Source: Longispora fulva (GTDB taxonomy: Bacteria > Actinomycetota > Actinomycetes > Mycobacteriales > Micromonosporaceae). From it: a stretch of DNA of 64,000 bases. Of this stretch, positions 16,883 through 25,185 are shown piece after piece. Under the pieces are notes generated by a model. The model was not told the origin of the DNA. It searched no databases and saw only the letters and a list, made by a program, of their open reading frames with translations. Each line of letters opens with the position of its first letter. The stretch's first letter is position 1. Both the position numbers and the translations under genes were made by a program. The stretch spans positions 434,001 through 498,000 of the forward strand of contig NZ_JADOUF010000001.1 in assembly GCF_015751905.1 (NCBI RefSeq). The letters run 5' to 3'.

Positions 16883-18163
16883 GTGTCAGGACTGCGTGAC
16901 GGACGGCGCGTCGTGGTGACCGGGATAGGGGTGGTCGCCCCCGGCGGGGTGGGCACCAAGCAGTACTGGGATCTGCTCACCGCCGGCCGGACCGCCACCC
17001 GGAGCATCTCGACGTTCGACGCGTCGCAGTTCCGGTCGAGGGTGGCCGCCGAGGTGGACTTCGACCCCGTCGCCTCCGGGCTGTCGCAACGACAGATCCG
17101 GCAGTGGGACCGCACGACACAGTTCGCGATGGTCGCGGCCCGGGAGGCGCTCGACGACAGCGGGGTGCTCGGCGCACGCGACCCGCTGCGCACCGGGGTC
17201 ATGGTCGGCACCGCGTGCGGCATGACGATCAGCCTGGACCGGGAGTACGCGATCGTCAGCGACGAGGGCCGTTCCTGGCTGGTGGAGGAGGCGCACGGCA
17301 GCCCCTACCTGTACGACTACTTCGTCCCGTCGTCGATGGCTGCGGAACTGGCCCACGAGGCCGGCGCGCAGGGCCCGGTCGGGGTCGTGTCGACCGGCTG
17401 CACCTCCGGCGTCGACGTGATCAGCCACGCCGTGGACCTGATCCTCGACGGCGAGGCCGACGTCATGGTCGCCGGGGCGTCCGACGCCGCGATCTCCCCG
17501 ATCACCGTCGCCTGCTTCGACGCGATCAAGGCGACCACGCCGCGCAACGACACCCCCGAGAGCGCCTCTCGGCCCTTCGACCGGACCCGCAACGGGTTCG
17601 CGCTCGGCGAGGGTTCGGCGATCTTCGTGCTGGAGGAGCTGTCGCACGCCCGTCGCCGCGGCGCCAAGGTCTACGCCGAGGTCGCCGGCTACGCCTCGCG
17701 GTGCAACGCGTACAGCATGACCGGCCTGCGCGCCGACGGCCGGGAACTCGCCGAGGCGATCCGGGCGACCCTGGACCGGGCCCGGCTCGACCCGTCCCAG
17801 GTGGACTACGTCAACGCGCACGGATCGGCGACCAAGCAGAACGACCTGCACGAGACGGCGGCGTTCAAGGCCAGCCTCGGGCACCACGCCTACCGGACCC
17901 CGATCAGTTCGATCAAGTCGATGATCGGCCACTCGCTCGGCGCGATCTGCGCCCTGGAGATGGCGGCCTGCGTGCTGGCCATCGAGCACTCGGTGGTCCC
18001 GCCGACGGCCAACCTGCACGAACCGGACCCTGACTGCGACCTGGACTACGTGCCACTGGTGGCCCGGGACCACCGGGTCGACGTGGCGCTCAGCGTGGCC
18101 AGTGGCTTCGGCGGATTCCAGAGCGCGATCGCGCTGACCAGGTGGGACGGGGGACAGCGGTGA
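16883..18163 (+). CDS. Type II PKS ketosynthase alpha (KS-alpha)
   Basis: The GTG at 16883 is preferred because GGGAG ends 5 bp upstream; an in-frame GTG at 16868 is the alternative. The 426-residue protein has the catalytic triad intact: Cys173 in VSTGCTSGVD, His313 in NAHGSATKQND and Lys345/His350 in SIKSMIGHSLGA. It condenses malonyl units together with KS-beta on the ACP encoded downstream. The operon order KS-alpha, KS-beta, ACP, amidotransferase matches oxyABCD of oxytetracycline. It is transcribed from a double SARP-box region shared with the divergent oxygenase. Confidence 0.97.
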   Translation: MSGLRDGRRVVVTGIGVVAPGGVGTKQYWDLLTAGRTATRSISTFDASQFRSRVAAEVDFDPVASGLSQRQIRQWDRTTQFAMVAAREALDDSGVLGARDPLRTGVMVGTACGMTISLDREYAIVSDEGRSWLVEEAHGSPYLYDYFVPSSMAAELAHEAGAQGPVGVVSTGCTSGVDVISHAVDLILDGEADVMVAGASDAAISPITVACFDAIKATTPRNDTPESASRPFDRTRNGFALGEGSAIFVLEELSHARRRGAKVYAEVAGYASRCNAYSMTGLRADGRELAEAIRATLDRARLDPSQVDYVNAHGSATKQNDLHETAAFKASLGHHAYRTPISSIKSMIGHSLGAICALEMAACVLAIEHSVVPPTANLHEPDPDCDLDYVPLVARDHRVDVALSVASGFGGFQSAIALTRWDGGQR

Positions 18164-19356
18164 GCACGGTCGTCACGGGCCTCGGGATCGTCGCCCCCAA
18201 CGGGTTGGGCGTCGAGGCGTACTGGGCGGCGACGCTGGCCGGCGAGAGCGGACTGGCGCGGATCGGCCGGTTCGACCCGTCCGGGTACTCGGCCAGCGTC
18301 GCCGGCGAGGTCACGATCGACCCTGGGGAGTACCTGCCCAACCGGATCCTCCCGCAGACCGACCGGATGACCAGGCTGGCCCTCATCGCCGCCGAGGAGG
18401 CGTTGACCGACGCCGGGGCCGACCCCGGGGAACTGCCCGAGTATGCCGCCGGCGTCGTCACCGCGGCCTCCGCCGGGGGGTTCGAGTTCGGGCAGAAGGA
18501 GCTGGAGGCCCTGTGGAGCCGTGGCGGCCGGTACGTGAGCGCGTACCAGTCCTTCGCCTGGTTCTACCCGGTCAACACCGGCCAGATATCCATCCGGCAC
18601 GCGATGCGCGGGCCGGGCGGGGCGCTCGTTGCCGAACAGGCCGGCGGACTCGACGCGATCGCCAAGGCGCGCCGGCACGTGGAGGAGGGCACCGGGCTGA
18701 TGGTCGCCGGCGGGGTCGACGGCTCGCTGAGCCCCTGGTCCTGGATCTGCCTGATCCGGTCGGGAACGCTCAGCACCGCCACGGACCCGGGCCGGGCCTA
18801 CCTGCCGTTCGACGTGGACGCCCGGGGCCAGGTCCCCGGCGAGGGCGGCGCGCTCCTGGTCCTGGAGTCCGGCGACGCGGCACGGCGCGACCCCTACGGC
18901 ACACTGGCCGGCTACGCCGCGACGTTCGACCCGCCGCCGGGCCCGGGCGTCGAACCCGGCCTGCGCCGGGCGATCGTCCAGGCGCTCGACCGGGCCCGGG
19001 TGGATCCGTCCGATGTGGACGTCGTGTTCGCCGACGCGAGCGGGGTCGGGTCCGCCGACCTGGCCGAGGCCCGGGCGCTGGCCACGGTGTTCGGCCCGCG
19101 CGGCGTACCGGTGACGGCGCCCAAGACGATGACCGGCCGGCTGGCCGGCGGCGGAGCGCCCCTCGACGTGGCCACGGCCCTGCTGGGGATGCGCGACGGG
19201 GTCATCCCGCCGACCGCGCACGTCGACCGGCCGGCGCACGGCGACCTGATCGACCTGGTCACCGGGGCTCCGCGGGAGCGGGCGTTGGGCACCGCGCTGG
19301 TCGTCGCCCGGGGGCACGGCGGATTCAACTCGGCCATGGTGGTCCGACGTAACTGA
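18160..19356 (+). CDS. Type II PKS chain length factor (KS-beta)
   Basis: The GTG at 18160 overlaps the KS-alpha stop (GTGA) and gives 398 residues. The ketosynthase fold is conserved, but the nucleophile position reads LVAEQAGGLDA, with Gln160 in place of Cys, the hallmark of chain length factors, which decarboxylate malonyl-ACP and set the chain length. It forms the heterodimer with KS-alpha. Chain length cannot be read directly; the OxyN/MtmX-type cyclase in the same cluster points to a decaketide. Confidence 0.96.
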   Translation: MSTVVTGLGIVAPNGLGVEAYWAATLAGESGLARIGRFDPSGYSASVAGEVTIDPGEYLPNRILPQTDRMTRLALIAAEEALTDAGADPGELPEYAAGVVTAASAGGFEFGQKELEALWSRGGRYVSAYQSFAWFYPVNTGQISIRHAMRGPGGALVAEQAGGLDAIAKARRHVEEGTGLMVAGGVDGSLSPWSWICLIRSGTLSTATDPGRAYLPFDVDARGQVPGEGGALLVLESGDAARRDPYGTLAGYAATFDPPPGPGVEPGLRRAIVQALDRARVDPSDVDVVFADASGVGSADLAEARALATVFGPRGVPVTAPKTMTGRLAGGGAPLDVATALLGMRDGVIPPTAHVDRPAHGDLIDLVTGAPRERALGTALVVARGHGGFNSAMVVRRN

Positions 19357-19371
19357 GAGAGGGAGTCACAG

Positions 19372-19614
19372 ATGGCGGAATTTCAGATCGACGATCTGGT
19401 ACGGGCGCTGCGCGAGTGCGCCGGCGTCGACGAGTCCGTGGACCTGTCCGGCGACATCCTGGACAGCTCGTTCGAGGAGCTGGGCTACGACTCGCTCGCG
19501 CTGTTCAACACGGTCAGCTGGATCGAGCGGGAACGCGGGCGGGACCTCGGCGACGACGTGGTCACCGAGGCCAGGACCCCGCGCATGCTCCTGGCCCTGA
19601 TCAACAAGGACTGA
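19372..19614 (+). CDS. Acyl carrier protein of the type II PKS
   Basis: This 80-residue protein has a single carrier domain. The phosphopantetheine attachment site is ELGYDSLALFN with Ser41, matching the usual L-G-x-D-S-L motif. Acidic helices I and II are typical of type II ACPs. A GAGAGGGAG RBS lies 7 bp before the ATG. It lies 15 bp downstream of KS-beta and 53 bp upstream of the amidotransferase in one operon. Confidence 0.96.
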   Translation: MAEFQIDDLVRALRECAGVDESVDLSGDILDSSFEELGYDSLALFNTVSWIERERGRDLGDDVVTEARTPRMLLALINKD

Positions 19615-19667
19615 CGTGGGGGTGGTCGCCACGGCGATCACCCTCCTCCGACACGGGAGGTCGACAC

Positions 19668-21509
19668 ATGTGCGGGATCGCGGGCTGGGTGGACTTCGAC
19701 CGGGACCTGGCGGGTGAGTACCGGACGGCGCGGGCCATGACCGCGACCATGTCCTGCCGGGGACCCGACGACGAGGGGCTGTGGCTGACCGGCCACGCGG
19801 CGATCGGTCACCGCCGGCTCGCCATCGTCGACCTCGACGGAGGCCGCCAACCGATGACGGCCGAGGACGACGGGCGCACGACGGCGGTGCTCAGCTTCTG
19901 CGGCGAGGTCTACAACTACCGGGAGCTGCGGACCGAACTTCTCGGCCACGGGCACCGGTTCCGGACGGCCAGCGACACCGAGGTCGTGCTGCGCGCGTAC
20001 CTGCAGTGGGGCGAGGGCATGGTCGATCGGCTCAACGGGATGTTCGCCCTCGCCGTCTGGGACCCGGGACGCGAGGAACTGCTGCTGATCCGTGACCGGA
20101 TGGGCGTCAAACCGCTGTACTACTACCCGACCCCCGCCGGGGTGCTGTTCGGATCCGAACCCAAGGCGATCCTGGCGAACCCGTCGGTGCCGCGCAGGGT
20201 CGACGCCGACGGGCTGAGCGAGGTACTGGACATGGTCCGGACGCCGGGGCACGCGGTGTTCACCGGCATGTCCGAGGTCAGGCCCGGGCACCTCGTCCGG
20301 GTGCGCCGGTCGGGCCTGACGGAACACCGGTACTGGGGCCTGGAAGCCCGCGAGCACCCCGACGACCTGCCGACCACCATCCGCACGGTGCGCGACCTGC
20401 TCGAGGACACGGTCACCCGCCAGCTGGTCTCCGACGTGCCCCGCTGCCTGCTGCTGTCCGGCGGACTGGACTCCTCGGCGATCACGGCCCTGGCCGCCCA
20501 GGCACTTCCGGGGGAGAAGGTCCGGTCGTTCTCAGTGGACTTCGCGGGGGCCGCCGAGCGGTTCCGGCCCGACGCCGTCCGGGGGGCCGCCGACGCGCCG
20601 TTCGTCCGGGACATGGTCGCGCACGCAGGCACCGAGCACACCGAGGTGCTGCTGGACAGCGCCGGGCTGGTCGACCCGGGGGTGCGGGCCGCCGTGCTGG
20701 CGGCGACCGACCTGCCACCGGCCTACTGGGGCGACATGTGGCCCTCGCTGTACCTGCTGTTCCGGGCCGTGCGGCAGCGGTCCACGGTGGCGCTGTCGGG
20801 CGAGTCGGCCGACGAGCTCTTCGGCGGGTACCGGTGGTTCCGCAACCCGGCCGCGCTGAGCGCCGACACGTTCCCCTGGCTGACGTCGGGCTCGGCCCGG
20901 TACTTCGGCGGCCTGGCCTTCCTCGACCAGGGGCTACAGGCCAAACTGGACCTTCCCGCGCGCCGCACGGCCAGCTACCACGAGGCGCTCGCCGAGGTGC
21001 CGGTCCTGGCCGGCGAGGACCCCGGCGAGCGGCGGATGCGCGAGGTCACCCACCTCAACCTGACCCGGTTCGTCCGCGCGCTGCTGGACCGCAAGGACCG
21101 GATGAGCATGGCCGTCGGGCTGGAGGTCCGGGTTCCGTTCTGCGACCACCGGCTCGTCGAGTACGTCTTCAACGTGCCCTGGGCGATGAAGAGCTTCGAC
21201 GGCCGGGAGAAGAGCCTGCTGCGGGCCGCCGTCGCCGACCTGCTGCCCGCCTCGGTGCTCGAACGCGTCAAGACCCCCTACCCCGCGACCCAGGATCCCG
21301 GCTACGAGCGTGCCCTGCGCGCCGACCTGGCCGGGCTGCTCGCCGCCGGCGACTCCCCGGTGCTGCCGATGCTGGACCTGGACCGGGTACGCGGCTACCT
21401 CCGCCGCCCCGTCGGCGCGGTCAGCCAGCCGTACGACCGCGGCGGGCTGGAGATGGCCCTGTGGCTGGACCGGTGGCTGACCGCCTACGACGTCACCGTC
21501 GACCTGTGA
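19668..21509 (+). CDS. Asparagine-synthetase-like amidotransferase, probable amide-starter enzyme (OxyD type)
   Basis: The 613-residue protein starts MCGIAGWV, leaving Cys2 as the N-terminal glutaminase nucleophile. The class II glutaminase domain runs to about residue 190, and the synthetase domain shows LLSGGLDSSAI, the pyrophosphate loop, and LSGESADELFGGY. In oxytetracycline the gene in this position (OxyD) makes the malonamate starter; AsnB homologs in lysolipin, xantholipin and fredericamycin clusters amidate later. Position directly after the ACP favours the starter role, but amidation of a finished carboxylate remains possible. It follows a GGGAGG RBS and ends at a strong hairpin. Confidence 0.87.
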   Translation: MCGIAGWVDFDRDLAGEYRTARAMTATMSCRGPDDEGLWLTGHAAIGHRRLAIVDLDGGRQPMTAEDDGRTTAVLSFCGEVYNYRELRTELLGHGHRFRTASDTEVVLRAYLQWGEGMVDRLNGMFALAVWDPGREELLLIRDRMGVKPLYYYPTPAGVLFGSEPKAILANPSVPRRVDADGLSEVLDMVRTPGHAVFTGMSEVRPGHLVRVRRSGLTEHRYWGLEAREHPDDLPTTIRTVRDLLEDTVTRQLVSDVPRCLLLSGGLDSSAITALAAQALPGEKVRSFSVDFAGAAERFRPDAVRGAADAPFVRDMVAHAGTEHTEVLLDSAGLVDPGVRAAVLAATDLPPAYWGDMWPSLYLLFRAVRQRSTVALSGESADELFGGYRWFRNPAALSADTFPWLTSGSARYFGGLAFLDQGLQAKLDLPARRTASYHEALAEVPVLAGEDPGERRMREVTHLNLTRFVRALLDRKDRMSMAVGLEVRVPFCDHRLVEYVFNVPWAMKSFDGREKSLLRAAVADLLPASVLERVKTPYPATQDPGYERALRADLAGLLAAGDSPVLPMLDLDRVRGYLRRPVGAVSQPYDRGGLEMALWLDRWLTAYDVTVDL

Positions 21510-21511
21510 AT

Positions 21512-21539
21512 CCGGGCGGCCGACGTGTCGGCCGCCCGG
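21512..21539. terminator. Perfect 12-bp hairpin between convergent genes
   Basis: CCGGGCGGCCGA (21512-21523) pairs exactly with 21528-21539 around a CGTG loop. It begins 3 bp after the amidotransferase stop and lies 14 bp from the SDR stop on the minus strand, so it can serve both transcripts. Confidence 0.8.
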
Positions 21540-21587
21540 CACGGTCACCGTCTCACCGGCCGCCCGCCACGGTCACCGTCTCACCGG
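21540..21587. repeat. 20-bp direct repeat at the 3' end of the SDR gene
   Basis: The 20-base sequence at 21540-21559 recurs without mismatch at 21568-21587. The second copy encodes the last residues of the SDR (ending TVTVAGGR) and the first covers its stop codon and the few bases beyond. It looks like a local duplication that replaced the original gene end. Confidence 0.7.
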
Positions 21588-22305
21588 TGACACCGCCGTT
21601 GGCCGCCGAGCACAGGAACACGATCACGTGGGCGACCTCCTCCGGGGTGCACAGCCTGCCGAGCGGGGTGAGACCGATCTCGCGCTCCCGGACCGGGGCC
21701 GGCAGGCCGGACAGGACCCGCTCGGTCGCGGTCAGGCCGGGGGAGACGACGTTGACCAGGACGTCGTCCGGCCCGGCGTCGAAGGCCAGGCTCCGGGCGA
21801 ACCCGTGCAGGCCGGCCTTCGCCGCGCCGTAGAACTCCTGGCCCCGGGCCCCGTCTGTGGCGACGTGCGAGGAGATCAGCGCGATCCGGCCCCAGGACCG
21901 CCGGCGCATGCCGGGCAGGACGAGCTGGGCGGTGCGGATGGTCGGCGTCAGGTTCTCGGCGATGACCGGCGCCCAATCCCGTGCGGCGACCTCGTCGAAC
22001 CGGGTGTCCGGCCCGCGGCGGGTGCCCCACCGCACCGCGTTGGCGACCAGGACGTCGATGCCGCCGAACCGTTCCTCGACGGCCGCGACCGCCTCCGCGG
22101 GGGAGTCCTGCTCGTCCAGCGCGTAGCGGACCGCCATGGCCGGTACCCCCAGGCTCGCGGCCAGCTCCTCGGCGTTCTCGCGGCCGGACCGGTACGCGAC
22201 GGCGACCCGGGCCCCCGCCGTGGCGAAGGCCCGGGCCGTGGCTTGACCGATGCCACCGGTGGCCCCGGTGACGAGTACGGTCCGACCTGACAGTCCCAGC
22301 TCCAT
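21553..22305 (-). CDS. Short-chain dehydrogenase/reductase (FabG-like)
   Basis: The 250-residue protein shows the classical SDR pattern: TGATGGIGQATARAF for NAD(P), NAVRWG in the NNAG position, Ser in ALISSHVA and catalytic YGAAK. It differs from ActIII-type C9 ketoreductases in the N-terminal region and substrate loop, so I would not call it the PKS ketoreductase outright, although it is the only ordinary ketoreductase-type SDR in the cluster. It could reduce a ring or side-chain ketone, as MtmT-type enzymes do. It is the last gene of the minus-strand operon that starts at the RmlD promoter. Confidence 0.8.
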   Translation of the reverse strand: MELGLSGRTVLVTGATGGIGQATARAFATAGARVAVAYRSGRENAEELAASLGVPAMAVRYALDEQDSPAEAVAAVEERFGGIDVLVANAVRWGTRRGPDTRFDEVAARDWAPVIAENLTPTIRTAQLVLPGMRRRSWGRIALISSHVATDGARGQEFYGAAKAGLHGFARSLAFDAGPDDVLVNVVSPGLTATERVLSGLPAPVREREIGLTPLGRLCTPEEVAHVIVFLCSAANGGVTGETVTVAGGR

Positions 22306-22368
22306 GGTTTCCCCCTCGGTTCGCGTTCTGCGTCCTCCGCAGCATCCGCGTGTCCGACGGAGAACCCC

Positions 22369-22671
22369 TCAGGCCCCGCTCGAGGGCTCCTCGGTCCGCA
22401 CGACGTCGTACATCGCCCGTTCGAACTCCGCGAGAGACCGCATCACCCCGGCCCGTTCGTAGAACCCGGGGGCCGCCAGTGCCCGGGCGTGGTGATCGCG
22501 GCTCTCCCACTCGGCGACCTCGACGAACACCGTCGGGTCCTCCGCCGACCGCAGGAGCTGGAACCGGCGCGCCCCGGGTTGCACGCGCATGAACTCCGCG
22601 ACCGCGGAATGCGCCCGCTCGAACTCCGCGAGGTCGCCCGTGACGGTGACCTTGTTGACGAGGGTGATCAT
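22369..22671 (-). CDS. Antibiotic biosynthesis monooxygenase (ABM domain)
   Basis: The 100-residue single-domain protein has the dimeric ferredoxin-like fold signature of the ABM family: FMRVQPGARRFQLLRS followed by VFVEVAEWESRDHHARALAA. Relatives include ActVA-Orf6, TcmH, OxyG and JadG, cofactor-free oxygenases that convert anthrones or naphthacenes to quinones. In this cluster it probably oxidises a ring to a quinone or hydroxyquinone. Its ATG overlaps the ligase fusion stop (4 bp), so it is co-translated with it. Confidence 0.85.
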   Translation of the reverse strand: MITLVNKVTVTGDLAEFERAHSAVAEFMRVQPGARRFQLLRSAEDPTVFVEVAEWESRDHHARALAAPGFYERAGVMRSLAEFERAMYDVVRTEEPSSGA

Positions 22672-24572
22672 TGTTCTCCTTGGGGTGTCGGGGCGATCCG
22701 GTCCCGCAGTTCGCGGCGATGGATCTTGCCGAATCGGGCGCCGGGAATGGCGTCGACGGCGCTGACGCTGTGCAGGCGCTGGTGCGCCGGGAGCAGCTTG
22801 TTGGCGGATTCCAGCAGCTCGGCGAGCCGGTCGGGGTCCGGCGGGGACTGCACGATCAGCGCGTACGGGACCTGGCCGAGGATGTCGTCGGGGTAGCCGA
22901 CTACCGCGCACTCGTGCACGTCGGGATGGTCCAGCAGGACCCGCTCGATCTCGGTGGGCGACACGAGTTCGTTGCCCACCTTGAACACGTCCCCCAGCCG
23001 GTCGACGAGGGTCAGCGTCCCGATGTCGTCGACGTGGCCGAGGTCCCCGGTGGCCAGCCAGCCGTCCGCGTCGACCCGGCCGGCGGCGACCTGCGGTCCC
23101 CGGACGAGCACTTCGCCGGGGGTACCGGGGCCGAGGGGTTCGCGGGTGTCGACGTCCACGATCCGGCACTCGGTGCCCGGCACGGCCGGCCCGACCGAGC
23201 CGACGGTGGGCCGGGCCCGCCGGTCGGAGTGGGTGAGCGCGGCGGTCTCCACCATGCCGTACCCCTGGATGACCGGCACGCCGAACCGCTCCGACAGCGC
23301 GGTCGCGACGGCCGGGCGCAGGTCCGTGCCCCCGGTGCGGATCACCTCGACGGTGTCGAGGTGGAACGTGGACAGCCGGGGGTCGGCGGCGAGCCGGGCG
23401 AGCTGGCCGGGCTGAGCGTAAAGGCAGCGCACCCGGTGGGCGTTGGCCATGGCGATGGCGGCGGCCGGGTCGGGGTCGACGCACAGCACCTGGGTGGCCC
23501 CGGCCCACACCGCGCCGTTGAGGTGCATGTTGTGGTACACCGGCAGGTGGTTGAGCACGATGTCCAGCTGGTCGAGCTCGTGGACTTGCGCGGTCTGCGC
23601 GGCGTTGGCGACCAGGTTGCGGTGGGTCAGTTCGATCGGCTTGGGAGCCCCGGTCGTGCCGTGGGTGAAGTGCACGTAGGCCACGGTCGCTGGGTCGCCC
23701 CGACCAGGCGTCGGCTCGCCGGCCGGGATCTCGTCGACCGGGTACGCCTCCAGCCCCGGCACCTCGGGCAGGCCGGCGAGCTGCGCCCTCGTCAGGAACG
23801 CCGCCCGCACCCCGTTCTCCGTCAGGAACGCCGCCAGGTCCGCGCCGGTAAGTGCCATCTTCACGGTGAGAGTGGTGTGCCCGGCCCGCGACGCCCCGTA
23901 CAGCACGAGCGGGAAACCCAGTCCCAGGACGGGGGTGACCGCCACCGTCGCCTGCGGGCCGAGCGCGGTGAGGAATCCCGCGGTCCGGCTGACCCGGTCG
24001 TCGAGTTCCGCGTACGTCACCGTCCCGGCGGGCGTCACGATCGCGGCCCGGTCCGGCACCCGGGCGGCGGTGTGCCGCAGTACCGCGTCGATGGGAAGGT
24101 CGGTGGGGAACGCCAGCCGGGCGAGTTCCACGTCGTCGAGGCCAGCCCACCGCTCCGCAGCCGCCGTCAGCGCGTCGAGTTGCCGCTGCGACTGGGCCCT
24201 CGTGCGCTCGGCGATCTGGGTCGGGTCGCCGCCGAGGAGGCGGAACTCGTGACTGACCTCGACCAGGGTCGTCCCGTCGGCACGGGCGGTGAACCGCCAC
24301 TCGCCGCCCATCGCCGCCAGCGGCGCCGGCGGTTCGAGCTGGTCGAAGGTCAGCCAGCCCCCGGCGGGGTCGAGGCGGCGGGTCGACGTCCAGGCGTGCA
24401 GGTCGCCGCCCCGCAGGGCCCAGCGGCGCACGGTGTCCCCGCCGGGTCCCCGGCCGACGGTGGCCGCGTGCACGGCGGGCTCGAACCATCGGGCCCAGAG
24501 CGTGACGTCCTCGACCAGCCGGTAGGCCAGCTCGGCCGGCGCTCGCACGACCGCCCGCTGCTCGATCCTCAT
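22668..24572 (-). CDS. SRPBCC cyclase - acyl-CoA ligase fusion protein
   Basis: The ATG at 24572 overlaps the RmlC stop and gives 634 residues. Residues 1-150 form a SRPBCC (START-like) domain (EQRAVVRAPAELAYRLVED, then GGEWRFTARADGTTLVEVSH). Residues about 165-634 are an AMP-forming ligase: FTHGTTGAPKP as the phosphate loop (Pro where Gly is usual), GYGMVETAALTHS, WLATGDLGHVDD and the catalytic Lys in RFGKIHRREL. Separate aromatase/cyclase and ligase proteins (MtmY and MtmL; OxyI and OxyH) occur in related clusters. Here the ligase may adenylate the polyketide carboxylate for ring closure inside the same polypeptide. Confidence 0.85.
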   Translation of the reverse strand: MRIEQRAVVRAPAELAYRLVEDVTLWARWFEPAVHAATVGRGPGGDTVRRWALRGGDLHAWTSTRRLDPAGGWLTFDQLEPPAPLAAMGGEWRFTARADGTTLVEVSHEFRLLGGDPTQIAERTRAQSQRQLDALTAAAERWAGLDDVELARLAFPTDLPIDAVLRHTAARVPDRAAIVTPAGTVTYAELDDRVSRTAGFLTALGPQATVAVTPVLGLGFPLVLYGASRAGHTTLTVKMALTGADLAAFLTENGVRAAFLTRAQLAGLPEVPGLEAYPVDEIPAGEPTPGRGDPATVAYVHFTHGTTGAPKPIELTHRNLVANAAQTAQVHELDQLDIVLNHLPVYHNMHLNGAVWAGATQVLCVDPDPAAAIAMANAHRVRCLYAQPGQLARLAADPRLSTFHLDTVEVIRTGGTDLRPAVATALSERFGVPVIQGYGMVETAALTHSDRRARPTVGSVGPAVPGTECRIVDVDTREPLGPGTPGEVLVRGPQVAAGRVDADGWLATGDLGHVDDIGTLTLVDRLGDVFKVGNELVSPTEIERVLLDHPDVHECAVVGYPDDILGQVPYALIVQSPPDPDRLAELLESANKLLPAHQRLHSVSAVDAIPGARFGKIHRRELRDRIAPTPQGEQ

Positions 24573-25156
24573 GTGGTGGCCCCCAGCCGGACGCAGTCGG
24601 CGTACCGCGGCAGGATGCCGAGCTCCTCGGCCTCGGCGAGCGTCGGCGCGGCGGTGTCCTTCGCGGACACGATGCGCTCCACGTCGTCCGGCCACGGCAG
24701 GGCGAGGTCCGGGTCGAGCGGGTTGACGGACCGCTCCCGGCCGGCGACGTACCGCGCCGAGCACAGGTACGCCACGACCGCCGACTCGGTGAGCGCCATG
24801 AACGCGTGCCCAAGCCCTTCGGCCATGTACACGGCCCGCCACTCGCCCTCGCCGAGCATGACGGCGTCGAACTGCCCGTACGTCGGCGAACCCACCCGGA
24901 CGTCGACGACGACGTCGAGGACCCGGCCCGCCACGCAGCTGACCCACTTGGCCTGACCGTCCGGCACGTCGACGAAGTGCACCCCGCGCAGGACGCCGCG
25001 CCGGGACACGGACACGTTGGCCTGGGCGAGCGGGAGCGCCCGTCCGGTGGCCGCCAGGAGTGGGTCCTTCTGGAACCACTCGATGAACTTCCCACGGTCA
25101 TCGTGGTGCGGTTGCAGGGACGTCACCCACGCGTCCCGGACCCGTAGTGGCCGCAT
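24569..25156 (-). CDS. dTDP-4-dehydrorhamnose 3,5-epimerase-like protein
   Basis: The 195-residue cupin protein has the RmlC signature: DDRGKFIEWFQ, ANVSVSRRGVLRGVHF (catalytic His in the RGVHF block) and the later YMAEGLGHAFMALTESAVVAYLC with the catalytic Tyr region. The start is an ATG at 25156. Antibiotic-cluster members may epimerise at C3, C5 or both, directing the sugar to the L series or altering C3. It overlaps the downstream fusion gene and lies 29 bp after the reductase gene. Confidence 0.88.
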   Translation of the reverse strand: MRPLRVRDAWVTSLQPHHDDRGKFIEWFQKDPLLAATGRALPLAQANVSVSRRGVLRGVHFVDVPDGQAKWVSCVAGRVLDVVVDVRVGSPTYGQFDAVMLGEGEWRAVYMAEGLGHAFMALTESAVVAYLCSARYVAGRERSVNPLDPDLALPWPDDVERIVSAKDTAAPTLAEAEELGILPRYADCVRLGATT

Positions 25157-25185
25157 CCTTGTATCTCCCGTCCGTTGAGGTGTGC

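Noticed and set aside
22369-25101. 910-codon minus-strand frame over the ligase fusion and RmlC genes
   Set aside because: Only its last 100 codons (ABM monooxygenase) are coding; the rest is Arg/Pro-rich noise in the shadow of two clear genes.
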